A program made the translations under genes and the position numbers. A stretch of 58,665 nt of DNA from Flavobacterium bizetiae (GTDB lineage: Bacteria > Bacteroidota > Bacteroidia > Flavobacteriales > Flavobacteriaceae). The DNA is taken from positions 1 to 58,665 of the forward strand of contig NZ_CADCSU010000121.1 in assembly GCF_902804475.1 (NCBI RefSeq). The letters run 5' to 3'. Below, in pieces: positions 34,279 to 42,959 of this stretch (position 1 is the stretch's first letter; every line of letters starts with the position of its first letter). Below the pieces are notes generated by a model. It was not told where the DNA came from, did no database searches, and was given only the letters and a program-made list of their open reading frames with translations.

Positions 34279-34821
34279 ATGAATAATTCAGAATTCAATT
34301 TACAGCCTGATTTTTTAGAAGACGACATTACAAAATTAGTTCCTTTGCAGGAAAGCGATTTTGACGCGCTTTATAAAGTAGCGTCAGATCCTTTAATTTG
34401 GGAACAGCATCCAATGAAAGACCGATATAAAATTGAAGTTTTCAGAACATTTTTTGACGCGGCCATCAACTCAAAAAGTTCTTTTTTAATTTTAGATAAA
34501 AAAACAAACGAAATTGTAGGCAATACCCGTTACTACGATTACAATCCAGAGAAATCAAGTATTGCGATTGGCTTTACCTTTATTGGTCGAAAATTCTGGG
34601 GCGGATTATACAATAAATCGAATAAAAAATTATTGATCGATTATGCCTTTAAGCATGTCGACTCGGTATTATTTCATATTGATACAGATAATATTCGTTC
34701 GCAAAAAGCAGTTGGTAAATTGGGAGCTGTAAACATTGGCGAAGTAAATGTTATAGGTAATGTTCCGCTAAATCTACCTCATTTTGAATATGAATTGAAA
34801 GCTGAAAATTATCAATTATAA
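34279..34821 (+). CDS. GNAT acetyltransferase (RimJ/RimL-type)
   Basis: The 180-aa protein is a GNAT of the ribosomal-protein acetyltransferase type, with LVPLQESDFDALYKVASDPL, GNTRYYDYNP, and HIDTDNIRSQKAVGKLGAV. The C-terminal motif is characteristic of acetyl-CoA binding and of the RimJ-like group. The acceptor is unknown. It stands alone; an AT-rich palindrome follows it. Confidence 0.88.
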   Translation: MNNSEFNLQPDFLEDDITKLVPLQESDFDALYKVASDPLIWEQHPMKDRYKIEVFRTFFDAAINSKSSFLILDKKTNEIVGNTRYYDYNPEKSSIAIGFTFIGRKFWGGLYNKSNKKLLIDYAFKHVDSVLFHIDTDNIRSQKAVGKLGAVNIGEVNVIGNVPLNLPHFEYELKAENYQL

Positions 34822-34830
34822 AGAATTATG

Positions 34831-34922
34831 AATTATGAGTTATGAATTATAAATTTAGGATATAGACATTTACTATTTTCGAAAACTTACGACTCATAAC
34901 TTATAATTCATAACTCATAATT
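34831..34922. repeat. AT-rich inverted repeat after the RimJ-like gene
   Basis: The left arm at 34831-34850 (AATTATGAGTTATGAATTAT) is exactly complementary to the right arm at 34903-34922. A spacer of about 52 bases separates them. A related form borders the HNH/lpdA gap at 12463-12637. Confidence 0.7.
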
Positions 34923-34956
34923 AGAGAAATTTCACTTTTCACATAAAAAAACAACA

Positions 34957-35538
34957 ATGAAAAGAATTACCGTTTTCTGCGGATCCAGTTTTGGTACCGA
35001 AGAAATTTATAAAGAACAAGCGACTTTGCTGGGACAAACTCTGGCAAAACAAAATATAGAATTGGTTTACGGCGGAGCAAACGTAGGTTTGATGGGCGCT
35101 GTAGCTGATGGAATTTTAAATGCAGGCGGAAAAGCAATTGGAGTTTTACCCAACTTTTTAAGATCGAAAGAAATTGCGCATTTGGGTTTAACCGAATTGA
35201 TTTTGGTAGAAAGCATGCACGAACGAAAAACCAAAATGAACGATTTATGCGATGGTGTAATTGCGCTTCCAGGTGGTTTTGGAACTCTTGAAGAACTTTT
35301 CGAAATGCTTACCTGGGCACAATTAGGCTTGCATAAAAAACCAATCGCCATTTTAAACATCAACGGATTTTATGATTCTTTGATCGAATTAACGAAAGTG
35401 ATGGTAGAGAAAGGTTTATTGAAAGATGTTAATCAGCAAATGCTTTTAGTGAGCGATAATATTGATGATTTATTACATCAGATGAAAAATTATGATCCTC
35501 CAACCCTTGGAAAATGGATTGATGGAAAAAAACTTTAA
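34957..35538 (+). CDS. LOG family protein (TIGR00730)
   Basis: The 193-aa Rossmann-type protein has the LOG motif PGGFGTLEE at 105-113 with R90 in MHERK. LOG proteins release nucleobase from cytokinin-type nucleotides in plants and bacteria, or hydrolyse nucleoside monophosphates. Bacterial members often act on AMP-like substrates. It is cytoplasmic and stands alone. The annotation "cytokinin riboside phosphoribohydrolase" is by family and is not tested here. Confidence 0.92.
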   Translation: MKRITVFCGSSFGTEEIYKEQATLLGQTLAKQNIELVYGGANVGLMGAVADGILNAGGKAIGVLPNFLRSKEIAHLGLTELILVESMHERKTKMNDLCDGVIALPGGFGTLEELFEMLTWAQLGLHKKPIAILNINGFYDSLIELTKVMVEKGLLKDVNQQMLLVSDNIDDLLHQMKNYDPPTLGKWIDGKKL

Positions 35539-35570
35539 ATTGATCTTGAATGTAATTAATTTTTACATCA

Positions 35571-35636
35571 AAGCTCCAGCGGAGTGACATATTTATTTTT
35601 ATTGAATAGATAAATATTTCACCCCGCTGGGGCTCT
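35571..35636. repeat. AGCTCCAGCGGAGTG...CACCCCGCTGGGGCT inverted repeat
   Basis: AGCTCCAGCGGAGTGACATA and TATTTCACCCCGCTGGGGCT form two arms, with mismatches, around an AT-rich centre. A GTCCC-TAT-GGGAC hairpin follows at 35674-35686. Both are typical dispersed palindromes of Flavobacterium intergenic DNA. They lie in the convergent gap between the LOG and AraC genes, and the first could also act as a terminator. Confidence 0.6.
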
Positions 35637-35715
35637 TTTATTATGTAAATTCTTGATTCTCTATAAATATTTCGTCCCTATGGGACTTAAAAAATTAATA
35701 ATCAACGGGTTTTAT

Positions 35716-36549
35716 CTAATTTTTAAACTGCTTTTTATAATCACTTGGATTCAATCCTGTATATTTTTTAAATAATCGATTCAGGTGGCTTGCATCGCTA
35801 AAACCAAACTCATACACAATTTCGTTGATTTGCATATTGGTAAATTTCAATCTCGTTTCGATCAGTTTTATTTTATAGGCCATCGTATATTGCTGAATAC
35901 TTTGTCCGGTTTTGGTTTTAAAATATTCACTGATATAAGTCGGCGAAACATTAAATTCTAAAGCCATTTTTGTTGCTTTTAGCGCTTCAGGTTTGTAAAT
36001 ATTCTGATGAACATAATGCAGTAAATCCAAACTTTGTTCTGTATTAGATGGCGCAATTGCCATTGGCGAGATAAGCGAAATATTTCTGGCAGCAATCGTA
36101 ATAATCGTATTCAGAATTTGTTTGATAACTTCTTGCTGTTGCGGAAAACTGCTACTCTCCTCCCGAATCAAAGCCTCGATCATGGCTCTTAATAAAGGTT
36201 TATCGGTGATTGTTTTTAAAATACAACCCGGCAAATGATTGTGATTATGAAAAATGAATTCCAGTTTCTGGATCCAGTCATTACTTTGGGTTTTGAGATA
36301 ACTATCCTGAAAACGAATAAAGAAAAATTTTGTTTTTTCGACAACTTCAAAACTATGCGTATCCTGCGGAAAAATTAGAAATAATTTATCACCGGCATAA
36401 GGCAAACGATGATCGTTTATAATCTGGATGCCTTTTCCTTCTAATACAAAAACCATTTCAAAAAATGTATTCTTGCGTTCTTTGGCTTCATATTCTGAAA
36501 CTTCTAAAAACTGAAGTTCAAAAGGATGGTATAAATTTCTAATTTCCAT
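35716..36549 (-). CDS. AraC-family transcriptional regulator
   Basis: I chose ATG 36549 (277 aa, MEIRNLYHPFELQF), not the longer frame, which starts upstream in the promoter region. The protein has an N-terminal cupin-like ligand domain (about 1-130) and a C-terminal double HTH (about 180-277) with VSPTYISEYFKTKTGQS and INEIVYEFGFSDASHLNRLF. It is divergent from the DoxX gene (86 bases between starts) and probably regulates that operon. TACTTTTG (minus strand, plus coordinates 36554-36561) lies right before the start. Confidence 0.92.
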   Translation of the reverse strand: MEIRNLYHPFELQFLEVSEYEAKERKNTFFEMVFVLEGKGIQIINDHRLPYAGDKLFLIFPQDTHSFEVVEKTKFFFIRFQDSYLKTQSNDWIQKLEFIFHNHNHLPGCILKTITDKPLLRAMIEALIREESSSFPQQQEVIKQILNTIITIAARNISLISPMAIAPSNTEQSLDLLHYVHQNIYKPEALKATKMALEFNVSPTYISEYFKTKTGQSIQQYTMAYKIKLIETRLKFTNMQINEIVYEFGFSDASHLNRLFKKYTGLNPSDYKKQFKN

Positions 36550-36553
36550 CTCG

Positions 36554-36561
36554 CAAAAGTA
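36554..36561 (-). promoter_or_regulatory. Putative -7 element (TACTTTTG) of the AraC gene
   Basis: An exact TAnnTTTG match on the minus strand, 4 bases upstream of ATG 36549. If used, the transcript would begin at or almost at the start codon. Confidence 0.4.
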
Positions 36562-36606
36562 CAAAATATTCCAATGATTGTACAAATTTTAAAAAGCAGT
36601 TCTTCT

Positions 36607-36614
36607 CAACTTTG
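36607..36614 (+). promoter_or_regulatory. Putative -7 element (CAACTTTG) of the DoxX operon
   Basis: CAACTTTGTAC is a one-mismatch form of TAnnTTTG, 21 bases before ATG 36636. The same CAACTTTGTAC lies before the NmrA-like gene (about 25299). Confidence 0.4.
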
Positions 36615-36635
36615 TACTTTAAAATCATACAAAAT

Positions 36636-37031
36636 ATGGAAACTACTTCTTTTTTATTATTACGCCTTGCCGTAGCCATCAGCATGTTTGGCCACGGATT
36701 GGTACGTTTACCCAAACTAGCCACTTTCAGCAACTGGATGATTGGCAGTTTTGAAAATTCTATGCTGCCTAAATTTATCGTAACACCTTTTAGCTACATT
36801 TTACCAATAGCCGAATTCGCAATTGGTTTGCTTTTGCTATTGGGTTTGTTTACAAAACCTTCTTTGATTGCGGGAGGATTTGTAATGCTGGCTTTACTGT
36901 TTGGAACTTCGATGATTGAGAACTGGGAAGCCATTCCGTCACAGTTAATTCACGTTGCATTTTTTGCCTTACTTTTACATTTTATAGATTATAATAGTTG
37001 GGCAATAGATTCATTTTTAATTAAAAAATAA
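36636..37031 (+). CDS. DoxX family membrane protein
   Basis: I chose ATG 36636 (131 aa, METTSFLLLRLAV), since the longer frame begins with TTG within the promoter. There are four membrane helices, with the DoxX signature LLRLAVAISMFGHGLVRLPKL near the start. DoxX proteins are found with thiosulfate:quinone oxidoreductase and redox-stress systems, but most are uncharacterised. It is divergent from an AraC regulator and precedes a deacetylase gene by 5 bases. Confidence 0.88.
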   Translation: METTSFLLLRLAVAISMFGHGLVRLPKLATFSNWMIGSFENSMLPKFIVTPFSYILPIAEFAIGLLLLLGLFTKPSLIAGGFVMLALLFGTSMIENWEAIPSQLIHVAFFALLLHFIDYNSWAIDSFLIKK

Positions 37032-37036
37032 TAGTC

Positions 37037-37987
37037 ATGAGTTCAAGAAGAAATTTTATAAAACAAACCGGAATTATTGGAATGGTCGGAATGATGAATC
37101 CGATAGACACCTTCGCAGAAGTATCCAAAACGTCATCTTTTTTATCGCCGCCAAAAACAAAATGGGCCGATGGTTCGAGATTAGTAGTTTCGATTTCGAT
37201 GCAATTTGAAGCCGGCGGACAACCTGATAATGCCGAAAGTCCGTTTCCTCAAAACATACAAAAGGGTTATATCGATCTTCCTGCCGCAACCTGGTACAAT
37301 TACGGGTACAAAGAAGGAATCCCTCGTATGCTGGACAATTGGGATAAACTAGGCGTAAAAGTGACCTCGCACATGGTAGGAACTGCCGTTCTAAAAAATC
37401 CTGAACTGGCCAAAGAAATTGTACAACGCGGTCACGAAGCTGCTGCACACGGTATGAACTGGAGCACGCAATATACAATGCCTTACGAAGAAGAAAAGAA
37501 GTTTATAAAAGATGGTGTCGATGCGATCAAGAATGTAACTGGTTTTACCGCCGTAGGTTATAATGCCAACTGGTTGCGTCGCGGACCGAATACATTAAAT
37601 ATTCTGCAGGAACTGGGTTTTAAATATCATATCGATGATATTAGTCGAGATGAACCTTTTATTATTCAGGTAAAAAACAAAGATTTTGCTGTAGTTCCTT
37701 ATACGTTACGTTGCAATGACATTGTTTTGATTGAAGGAAAAAATTTCTCCGTAGATCAATTTTTACAACAAGCCAAAATGGAATTTGATCAATTATATGC
37801 CGAAAGCGAAACACAACGCCGACAAATGTCGGTTAGTTTTCATGATCGTATTGGCGGAACTCCGCAAATGGTAAAAGCTGCAAATGATCTTATTCGATAT
37901 ATGCAACAACATAAAGGAGTTAGCTTTAAACGTAAAGATGAAATTGCCGAAATCGCTTTGCACGATAAAACCACAATAAGAGAATAA
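37037..37987 (+). CDS. Polysaccharide deacetylase family protein with Tat-like signal
   Basis: The 316-aa protein opens MSSRRNFIKQTGIIGMVGMM, which fits a twin-arginine (SRRxFIK) signal. The NodB-type deacetylase domain follows (GWADGSRLVVSISMQFEAGG-like start, HGHEAAAHGMNW, and SFHDRIGGTP at the end). Family members remove acetyl or amide groups from sugars, or act on purine/allantoin-type ring amides (PuuE). It lies 5 bases after DoxX in one operon. The substrate is not known. Confidence 0.85.
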   Translation: MSSRRNFIKQTGIIGMVGMMNPIDTFAEVSKTSSFLSPPKTKWADGSRLVVSISMQFEAGGQPDNAESPFPQNIQKGYIDLPAATWYNYGYKEGIPRMLDNWDKLGVKVTSHMVGTAVLKNPELAKEIVQRGHEAAAHGMNWSTQYTMPYEEEKKFIKDGVDAIKNVTGFTAVGYNANWLRRGPNTLNILQELGFKYHIDDISRDEPFIIQVKNKDFAVVPYTLRCNDIVLIEGKNFSVDQFLQQAKMEFDQLYAESETQRRQMSVSFHDRIGGTPQMVKAANDLIRYMQQHKGVSFKRKDEIAEIALHDKTTIRE

Positions 37988-38020
37988 CTAATATATTTTA
38001 GATTGCTGATTTTAGATTAT

Positions 38021-38056
38021 AATCCATACAGGTAAAAACTTGTGTGGATTTTTTAA
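38021..38056 (+). terminator. Terminator after the deacetylase gene
   Basis: AATCCATACA pairs with TGTGTGGATT around a short loop, followed by six T. Confidence 0.75.
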
Positions 38057-38123
38057 TTAATGGTAATTGGAATTTCTTTCTTAAATTAGATGTTCGAAAA
38101 AAGTACCAGGTTTAAACCCAATC

Positions 38124-38225
38124 TTGTCATTCCGAGAAACGAGGAATCACACATGAAACTCGTCAAAAAATGTCGTCAATCGTAGTAGATCAACGCGTGT
38201 GATTTCTCCTCCGTCGAAATGACAA
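38124..38225. repeat. TTGTCATTCCGAG...CGTCGAAATGACAA inverted repeat
   Basis: The left arm TTGTCATTCCGAG (38124-38136) and the right arm CGTCGAAATGACAA (38212-38225) pair with mismatches. Inside, GAGGAATCACAC and GTGTGATTTCTC also pair. It is the same family as the repeat at 32642-32737. Confidence 0.7.
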
Positions 38226-38279
38226 ATTAAGCTTGATTCAGATCTTACATCTTACAAACAACATCTCATCCATAAAAAA

Positions 38280-38747
38280 ATGAAAGCAGAAAATAATCAC
38301 TTCGCAAAAGCCGAAATGCTGATCAGAAAACCTGTTTCAGAAGTTTTTCAGGCTTTTATAAATCCGGAAATTACCCGTAAATTTTGGTTTACAAAAGGTT
38401 CCGGAAAATTAGAACAAGACACCACAACTGAGTGGACATGGGAAATGTATGGTTTCTCATTAACCGTTACCACGCATGTTTTACAGGAAAATCATAAGAT
38501 TGTGATCGAATGGGGAAATCCCGATGAAACGACTTTAGTAGAATGGATTTTTAGTCCGCTAAACGAAAATGAAACATTTGTGAGCATTACCAACTCAGGT
38601 TTAAAAGGAGATGCGGATAAAATAATCGATCAGGTTCGCAATTCTACTGAAGGTTTTACGTTAGTATTGGCGGGAGCAAAAGCCTATTTAGAACATAATA
38701 TTTTATTGAATTTAGTATTGGATCGTTTTCCGAAAGGTCTCGCGTAA
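38280..38747 (+). CDS. SRPBCC (AHSA1-like) protein
   Basis: The 155-aa protein has the AHSA1/Bet v1-like fold, starting AKAEMLIRKPVSEVFQAFINPEITRKFWF and ending with a long helix (ALGFTLVLAGAKAYLEHN-like). It is cytoplasmic. Function of this subgroup is unknown. It is separated from the following DUF1801 gene by a repeat-rich gap, and both kinds of gene also occur in the 17-25 kb region. Confidence 0.87.
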   Translation: MKAENNHFAKAEMLIRKPVSEVFQAFINPEITRKFWFTKGSGKLEQDTTTEWTWEMYGFSLTVTTHVLQENHKIVIEWGNPDETTLVEWIFSPLNENETFVSITNSGLKGDADKIIDQVRNSTEGFTLVLAGAKAYLEHNILLNLVLDRFPKGLA

Positions 38748-38775
38748 GAAGATTATAAATTAAGATTTTATGTTT

Positions 38776-38880
38776 TAATCGCGCAAAGGCGCAAAGTTTA
38801 AAATAAAAACATTAAAAAATCAGCTTAAATACGCGCAATCTGAGTGCTAAAACTTTGCGACTTCGCGCCTTTGCGAGAGA
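38776..38880. repeat. Inverted repeat TCGCGCAAAGGCGCAAAG...CTTTGCGAGA
   Basis: ATCGCGCAAAGGCGCAAAGT at the left and ACTTTGCGACTTCGCGCC with TTTGCGAGAGATT at the right form imperfect arms. It is related to the TCTCGCAAAGACGCAAA palindrome after panB. Confidence 0.6.
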
Positions 38881-38917
38881 TTCATTAACCTATTCTTCAA
38901 AATAGATTGCATTAAAA

Positions 38918-39286
38918 ATGGAAACAAAAAAACCTGAAAATATCGACGAATATATTGGTGCATTCCCAAATGACGTACAGGAGATTTTAGAAAAAGTAAG
39001 GGCAACAATTCAGAAAGCGGCGCCGGAGGCCAAAGAAAAAATCAGTTATTCGATGCCGGCTTTTGAACAAAACGGAATTTTAGTTTATTTTGCTGCTTTC
39101 AAAAATCATATTGGTTTGTATGCTTTACCAAGTGGTCATGCAACTTTTGCGGCAGAACTTTCGAAATATAAATCCGGTAAAGGTTCGGTACAATTTCCTT
39201 TGGATCAGCCCATGCCGTATGATTTGATAACAAAAATTGTAAAATTCAGAGTAAAAGAAAACCTGGAAAAAGCAAAAAAGAAATAA
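38918..39286 (+). CDS. DUF1801 domain protein (iron-chaperone-like)
   Basis: The 122-aa protein has the DUF1801 landmarks IDEYIGAFPNDVQEILEKVR, ISYSMPAFEQNGILVYFAAF, HIGLYALPSG and GKGSVQFPLDQPMPYDLI. This subgroup resembles the frataxin-fold YdhG-type proteins. It has no signal peptide. The TlpA gene begins 32 bases later. It is one of three DUF1801 proteins in the window. Confidence 0.9.
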   Translation: METKKPENIDEYIGAFPNDVQEILEKVRATIQKAAPEAKEKISYSMPAFEQNGILVYFAAFKNHIGLYALPSGHATFAAELSKYKSGKGSVQFPLDQPMPYDLITKIVKFRVKENLEKAKKK

Positions 39287-39318
39287 GATTTAATCCTAAA
39301 CCGAATTCAACCAATTCT

Positions 39319-40218
39319 ATGAAACAATTACAACTCTTTATTTTGCTTCTTTCACTTTTTACAAGTCCTTTTATTATCGCTCAAAACGAAACTTCAATCG
39401 AAAAAGAACTTGCAGAATCGCACAAACCAAACCAAAAAATTCAAGATTCGCTTTCGAAATTAATCAAAGAGTACAATCTTAAAATAGAACTTGAAACAGA
39501 TACCGCTAAACGAAATCTGCTTACACTTCGTCTGGACACACTTTGGAATGCGAAAGATCAAAACGATATCAACCAATTAAAACTTGATTTTGATTTTGCC
39601 AGAAAACATCCAAATTCATTAAAGGCTTTAGAAATAATGAAAATAAATGTTGGTCGTTTTACGGGAATGAATTTTTATGACACTTTCGTGGAAGTTTTCC
39701 AAAATTTTTCTCCTGAAGTACAGAATTCTGCAACAGGCAAAGAAATGTCGGAACGACTAAAGTATTTCAAACAAAGCAAAGTTGGCAGTATTGCCCCGGC
39801 ATTTACTTTAAAAGATATTACTGGTCAAACCGTTTCGCTAAGTGATTTTAAAGAAAAGAAATACGTTCTAATAGACTTTTGGGCAAGTTGGTGCGCTCCG
39901 TGTCTTGAAGAACTGCCTTATATTAAAGAATTATACAAAAAATACCACCAACAAGAATTTGAAATCATTAGCGTTACTCAAGATCAAAAAGCCGATCTTT
40001 GGAAGAATGCTATTGCGAAAGAAAAAATCGAATCCTGGAAACATCTTTCTGTTACTGAAAACAAAGCCACGATTGATAAAGACTATTTTGTTTATGGAAT
40101 TCCGCATAAGGTTTTAATTGACAAAAACGGAGTCATTATAGGAAAATGGAAAGGTAGCAGCGAGAACAACAAACATGAATTACAACAGCTTTTGAAATCT
40201 GTTTTTGAAGCTGAATAA
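39319..40218 (+). CDS. TlpA-type thioredoxin-domain protein
   Basis: The 299-aa protein has a signal peptide (about 1-21, ending FIIAQ), a helical DUF4369-like region (about 22-155) and a C-terminal thioredoxin-like domain. The redox motif is C192-A-P-C195 in FWASWCAPCLEELP. TlpA proteins reduce or isomerise disulfides in the periplasm. The usual role is in extracytoplasmic thiol chemistry, for example cytochrome maturation. The 2H-phosphoesterase gene starts 8 bases later. Confidence 0.92.
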   Translation: MKQLQLFILLLSLFTSPFIIAQNETSIEKELAESHKPNQKIQDSLSKLIKEYNLKIELETDTAKRNLLTLRLDTLWNAKDQNDINQLKLDFDFARKHPNSLKALEIMKINVGRFTGMNFYDTFVEVFQNFSPEVQNSATGKEMSERLKYFKQSKVGSIAPAFTLKDITGQTVSLSDFKEKKYVLIDFWASWCAPCLEELPYIKELYKKYHQQEFEIISVTQDQKADLWKNAIAKEKIESWKHLSVTENKATIDKDYFVYGIPHKVLIDKNGVIIGKWKGSSENNKHELQQLLKSVFEAE

Positions 40219-40226
40219 ACAGTATA

Positions 40227-40907
40227 ATGAATTTACAAGAACACTATAACGAACTTTATAAAAAATCTTCAGAGACTATTCTGGCAGGTAATTATAAACT
40301 AGATTCTCAAATTAATAACGAATCTGATTCCCGTTTTGGCATTACGTTTCTCATTCGCCCAAGCGAAATAATTAAAGCGAATATTCAGTCGTTTTTAAAT
40401 GAATTAAAGGCAATTGAACCCAATCAATATTATTATCCCGACTCAGACATTCATATTACGCTGATGTCGATTATTTCCTGTTCTGATGAGTTTAGTTTAA
40501 ATGCAATAAATGTTCACGAATATATCGATCTCATTCAGCAAAGCTTGGTGATTTTAGATAAAATTAAAATTGAATTTCGTGGTGTTACGGCTTCTCCGTC
40601 TGCTATAATGATTCAAGGTTTCCCAACAGATGACTCTTTGAATAATTTCAGGGATAAACTTCGGGAGGATTTTAAAAAGTCTTCTTTACAACAAAGCATC
40701 GATACCCGATATGCCATTTCAACAGCACATTCGACCGTGTTGCGATTTCAGGAAAAACTTGAAAATCCGCAAAAATTAATGCAGGTTTTAGAAAAATATC
40801 GTGACTATGATTTTGGAGAATTTCAGGTCGAAAATCTGGAATTGGTTTATAATGACTGGTATCAGCGCGAAAAAAATACCATTCATTTGGCCGAATTTAG
40901 AATTTGA
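40227..40907 (+). CDS. 2H phosphodiesterase (2'-5' RNA ligase-like)
   Basis: The 226-aa protein has two HxT/S motifs: H76-I-T-L and H168-S-T-V, which define the 2H phosphoesterase superfamily. Members open 2',3'-cyclic phosphates or act as 2'-5' RNA ligases. The natural RNA or nucleotide substrate is unknown. It is cytoplasmic, despite lying 8 bases after an exported TlpA gene. Confidence 0.8.
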   Translation: MNLQEHYNELYKKSSETILAGNYKLDSQINNESDSRFGITFLIRPSEIIKANIQSFLNELKAIEPNQYYYPDSDIHITLMSIISCSDEFSLNAINVHEYIDLIQQSLVILDKIKIEFRGVTASPSAIMIQGFPTDDSLNNFRDKLREDFKKSSLQQSIDTRYAISTAHSTVLRFQEKLENPQKLMQVLEKYRDYDFGEFQVENLELVYNDWYQREKNTIHLAEFRI

Positions 40908-41036
40908 TTTTTCTCTTTTCCGACACGACCCGAGCGATTGCGAACAGACGAAGCAATTCAATAATTGAAATACGCTTAAATCTTATGTCAATTTAAGTAA
41001 AATTAGTGTTCATTTGTGAAATTCGTGGCAATAAAA

Positions 41037-41399
41037 CTATTTATTAAATTTTCCAAAATGCCATAAAACGCCCGCCGGATCATGCAAAAAACATTCACTT
41101 CCCCATTCTAAATGCACTGTGGGAGTTAGCTTTACCCCATATTTTTCGGTTAAGTTTAAAGCCAACAATTGATTGTAATAATACTCGACATTCTCAACTT
41201 CAAGAAAAATCATGGTGTTTTCGATCCAGCTTTTATCATAATAATCCTGAAGATAAAAGGCTAAATCTCCCGTTTTAAAAACAGAAAACTTAGGATCTAG
41301 AACTCCTTCTTCGAAACCTAAATCACGGTAAAAATTTCTGGAAACCTCAAAATCTTTGGCTCCAATAAAGGGTCTGATGGATAGGGCTTTGTGTTTCAT
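41037..41399 (-). CDS. VOC-family (glyoxalase/bleomycin resistance-like) protein
   Basis: This 120-aa protein is a single vicinal-oxygen-chelate unit: ARDFEVSRNFYRDLGF-type start (AKDFEVSRNFYRDLGFEEG), then FLEVENVEYYYNQL, and the C-terminal FLHDPAGVLWHFG with a metal-binding type histidine. It probably dimerises to form the active site. Relatives include glyoxalases and antibiotic-binding proteins. The substrate is unknown. Confidence 0.87.
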   Translation of the reverse strand: MKHKALSIRPFIGAKDFEVSRNFYRDLGFEEGVLDPKFSVFKTGDLAFYLQDYYDKSWIENTMIFLEVENVEYYYNQLLALNLTEKYGVKLTPTVHLEWGSECFLHDPAGVLWHFGKFNK

Positions 41400-41484
41400 T
41401 TTATTGAATATTTAGGATTGATTGTATTCTGTCAAATTTAAGAAAACCATTCAAACTTTATACGTTTTTATACCAATCAAAACA

Positions 41485-42189
41485 CTACAACTCTGTTTTC
41501 ATCCTTTTGTATTTCGATTGATTCAGTAATTTTCTGTTATTATTCAGCACATTTACGGTAATAAATTCTTTATCCAATTTTGATTCAAAAAGCAATTCTT
41601 TTTCTTCTATTGCACTTTCGCTTAATAAATTGACATGAATAAAATTTTCCTTTATTTCAATTTTAAATCGAACCGGAAATGGTAGATTATTTTTTATTCT
41701 TAAATCTTTATAACCATACACAATAGTCGCATCACAACCCAAAGGCGCAAATCTCGTTTCATTGGTATAAATATCAACCGAATGATTGTGTCGCTCTAAA
41801 ATTTCTAGACCGGCAATTAAACTTATCTGATAGATAATACCGGATACCTGACACATACCGCCGCCATTCTCCTCTACCAATTGACCGTTTACTAAGGTTC
41901 GGCTTTTCTTAAAATCCTGATTGGGGTTTCCTACTACTTTAAAAAAAGAAAAAATCTGATTGGGTTCAAGAACATAACTATTAATTCTTTTTGAAGCCAA
42001 AAGAATATTATGCAGTTTATTCTCGAAAGTCTGACCTGGTTTTATTTCCTGCGATAAAGTGATCGTATGATTAAAGGCAAAATCATTTTGGCACTTTTTA
42101 GAAAACCGGAACAAATCTTTACTAAACAGATCTTTTTTAAATCTAATGAGTAATTTAATATTAATCTTGAGAGGTTTTAGCATTTTCAT
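41485..42189 (-). CDS. VanW family protein
   Basis: The 234-aa protein matches the VanW family: LEPNQIFSFFKVVGNPNQDF, then ENGGGMCQVSGIIYQISL, the most conserved block, and RFAPLGCDATIVYG. VanW is of unknown function and is linked to vancomycin resistance clusters in Gram-positives, but occurs widely without that context. No Van ligase is nearby. Its start overlaps the stop of the upstream methyltransferase (ATGA type), so the two are translationally coupled. Confidence 0.9.
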   Translation of the reverse strand: MKMLKPLKINIKLLIRFKKDLFSKDLFRFSKKCQNDFAFNHTITLSQEIKPGQTFENKLHNILLASKRINSYVLEPNQIFSFFKVVGNPNQDFKKSRTLVNGQLVEENGGGMCQVSGIIYQISLIAGLEILERHNHSVDIYTNETRFAPLGCDATIVYGYKDLRIKNNLPFPVRFKIEIKENFIHVNLLSESAIEEKELLFESKLDKEFITVNVLNNNRKLLNQSKYKRMKTEL

Positions 42190-42848
42190 TTCTTTTCTAA
42201 TACTATAATTAAATAAGAACTGTATTCTTTCAGGAATGAATTTGCCAAAAATGAGTCTAATGCCACGAGAAATTTACGGCAAAAAGCAGGAAATCTATGG
42301 ATAGGAAAAAACAATAATCCGTATGTTTTTTTAACAACAAAATCTGGATTAGCTTTTAAATCAGCAATATTCAAACTGCTTGCACCGTGCCAATTCGTTT
42401 TTTTATAACCCAACAAATTTCGTCTTTTTCGCGATGGAATATCAAAAATAATGCGGCCATTCTTTTTTAAAATCCGATTGGATTCAGCTAAAACCTGATT
42501 GATTTTATTTTGATCCAGATGCATAAAAAAATGAAAGCTGATAATGGTACCGATAGAATTCTCGGCCAAATTGATCGTATCGGCTTCGTTTTGCAGAAAT
42601 GTTTTTTCAGGAAATTTTCGTTTTGCAACTGCAATCATTTCAGCACTTGCATCAACACCAATCGAAGCATAATTTAATAATCTTCCGGTACCGCACGCCA
42701 GATCAAGAATTTGTTCATCTTGATTAATCAGTAATTTATCGAGAATTTTTCGTTCTTGCGAGTCGATAAATTTTCCATAAGAATTATCAAATCTATCCTG
42801 ATCATAAGTCCTGGCAAGATCATTATAATAATGTACAATTTCGTTCAT
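42186..42848 (-). CDS. Class I SAM-dependent methyltransferase
   Basis: The 220-aa protein has the Rossmann-type SAM domain. Motif I is ILDLACGTGRLL, the acidic residue of motif II is in GVDASAEMIAVAKRKF, and motif IV is IGTIISFHFFMHLD. It would methylate a small molecule or protein that cannot be named from sequence. It overlaps the VanW gene by 4 bases, forming a two-gene operon. Confidence 0.92.
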   Translation of the reverse strand: MNEIVHYYNDLARTYDQDRFDNSYGKFIDSQERKILDKLLINQDEQILDLACGTGRLLNYASIGVDASAEMIAVAKRKFPEKTFLQNEADTINLAENSIGTIISFHFFMHLDQNKINQVLAESNRILKKNGRIIFDIPSRKRRNLLGYKKTNWHGASSLNIADLKANPDFVVKKTYGLLFFPIHRFPAFCRKFLVALDSFLANSFLKEYSSYLIIVLEKK

Positions 42849-42902
42849 TTCTAATTTTTAAGACAAAATCAAAAATAATAAAAATCTTACTCGAAAAACA
42901 TT

Positions 42903-42925
42903 TTTTATCCTTTCTTCAAAATATT
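42903..42925. repeat. 23-bp direct repeat, left copy
   Basis: The 23 bases beginning TTTTATCCTTTCTTC and ending AAAATATT are identical to 43633-43655. The two copies bracket the hypothetical gene at 42960-43607. Confidence 0.85.
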
Positions 42926-42959
42926 GTTTTTTGATATACAACAAATTGATTTAAAAAAA

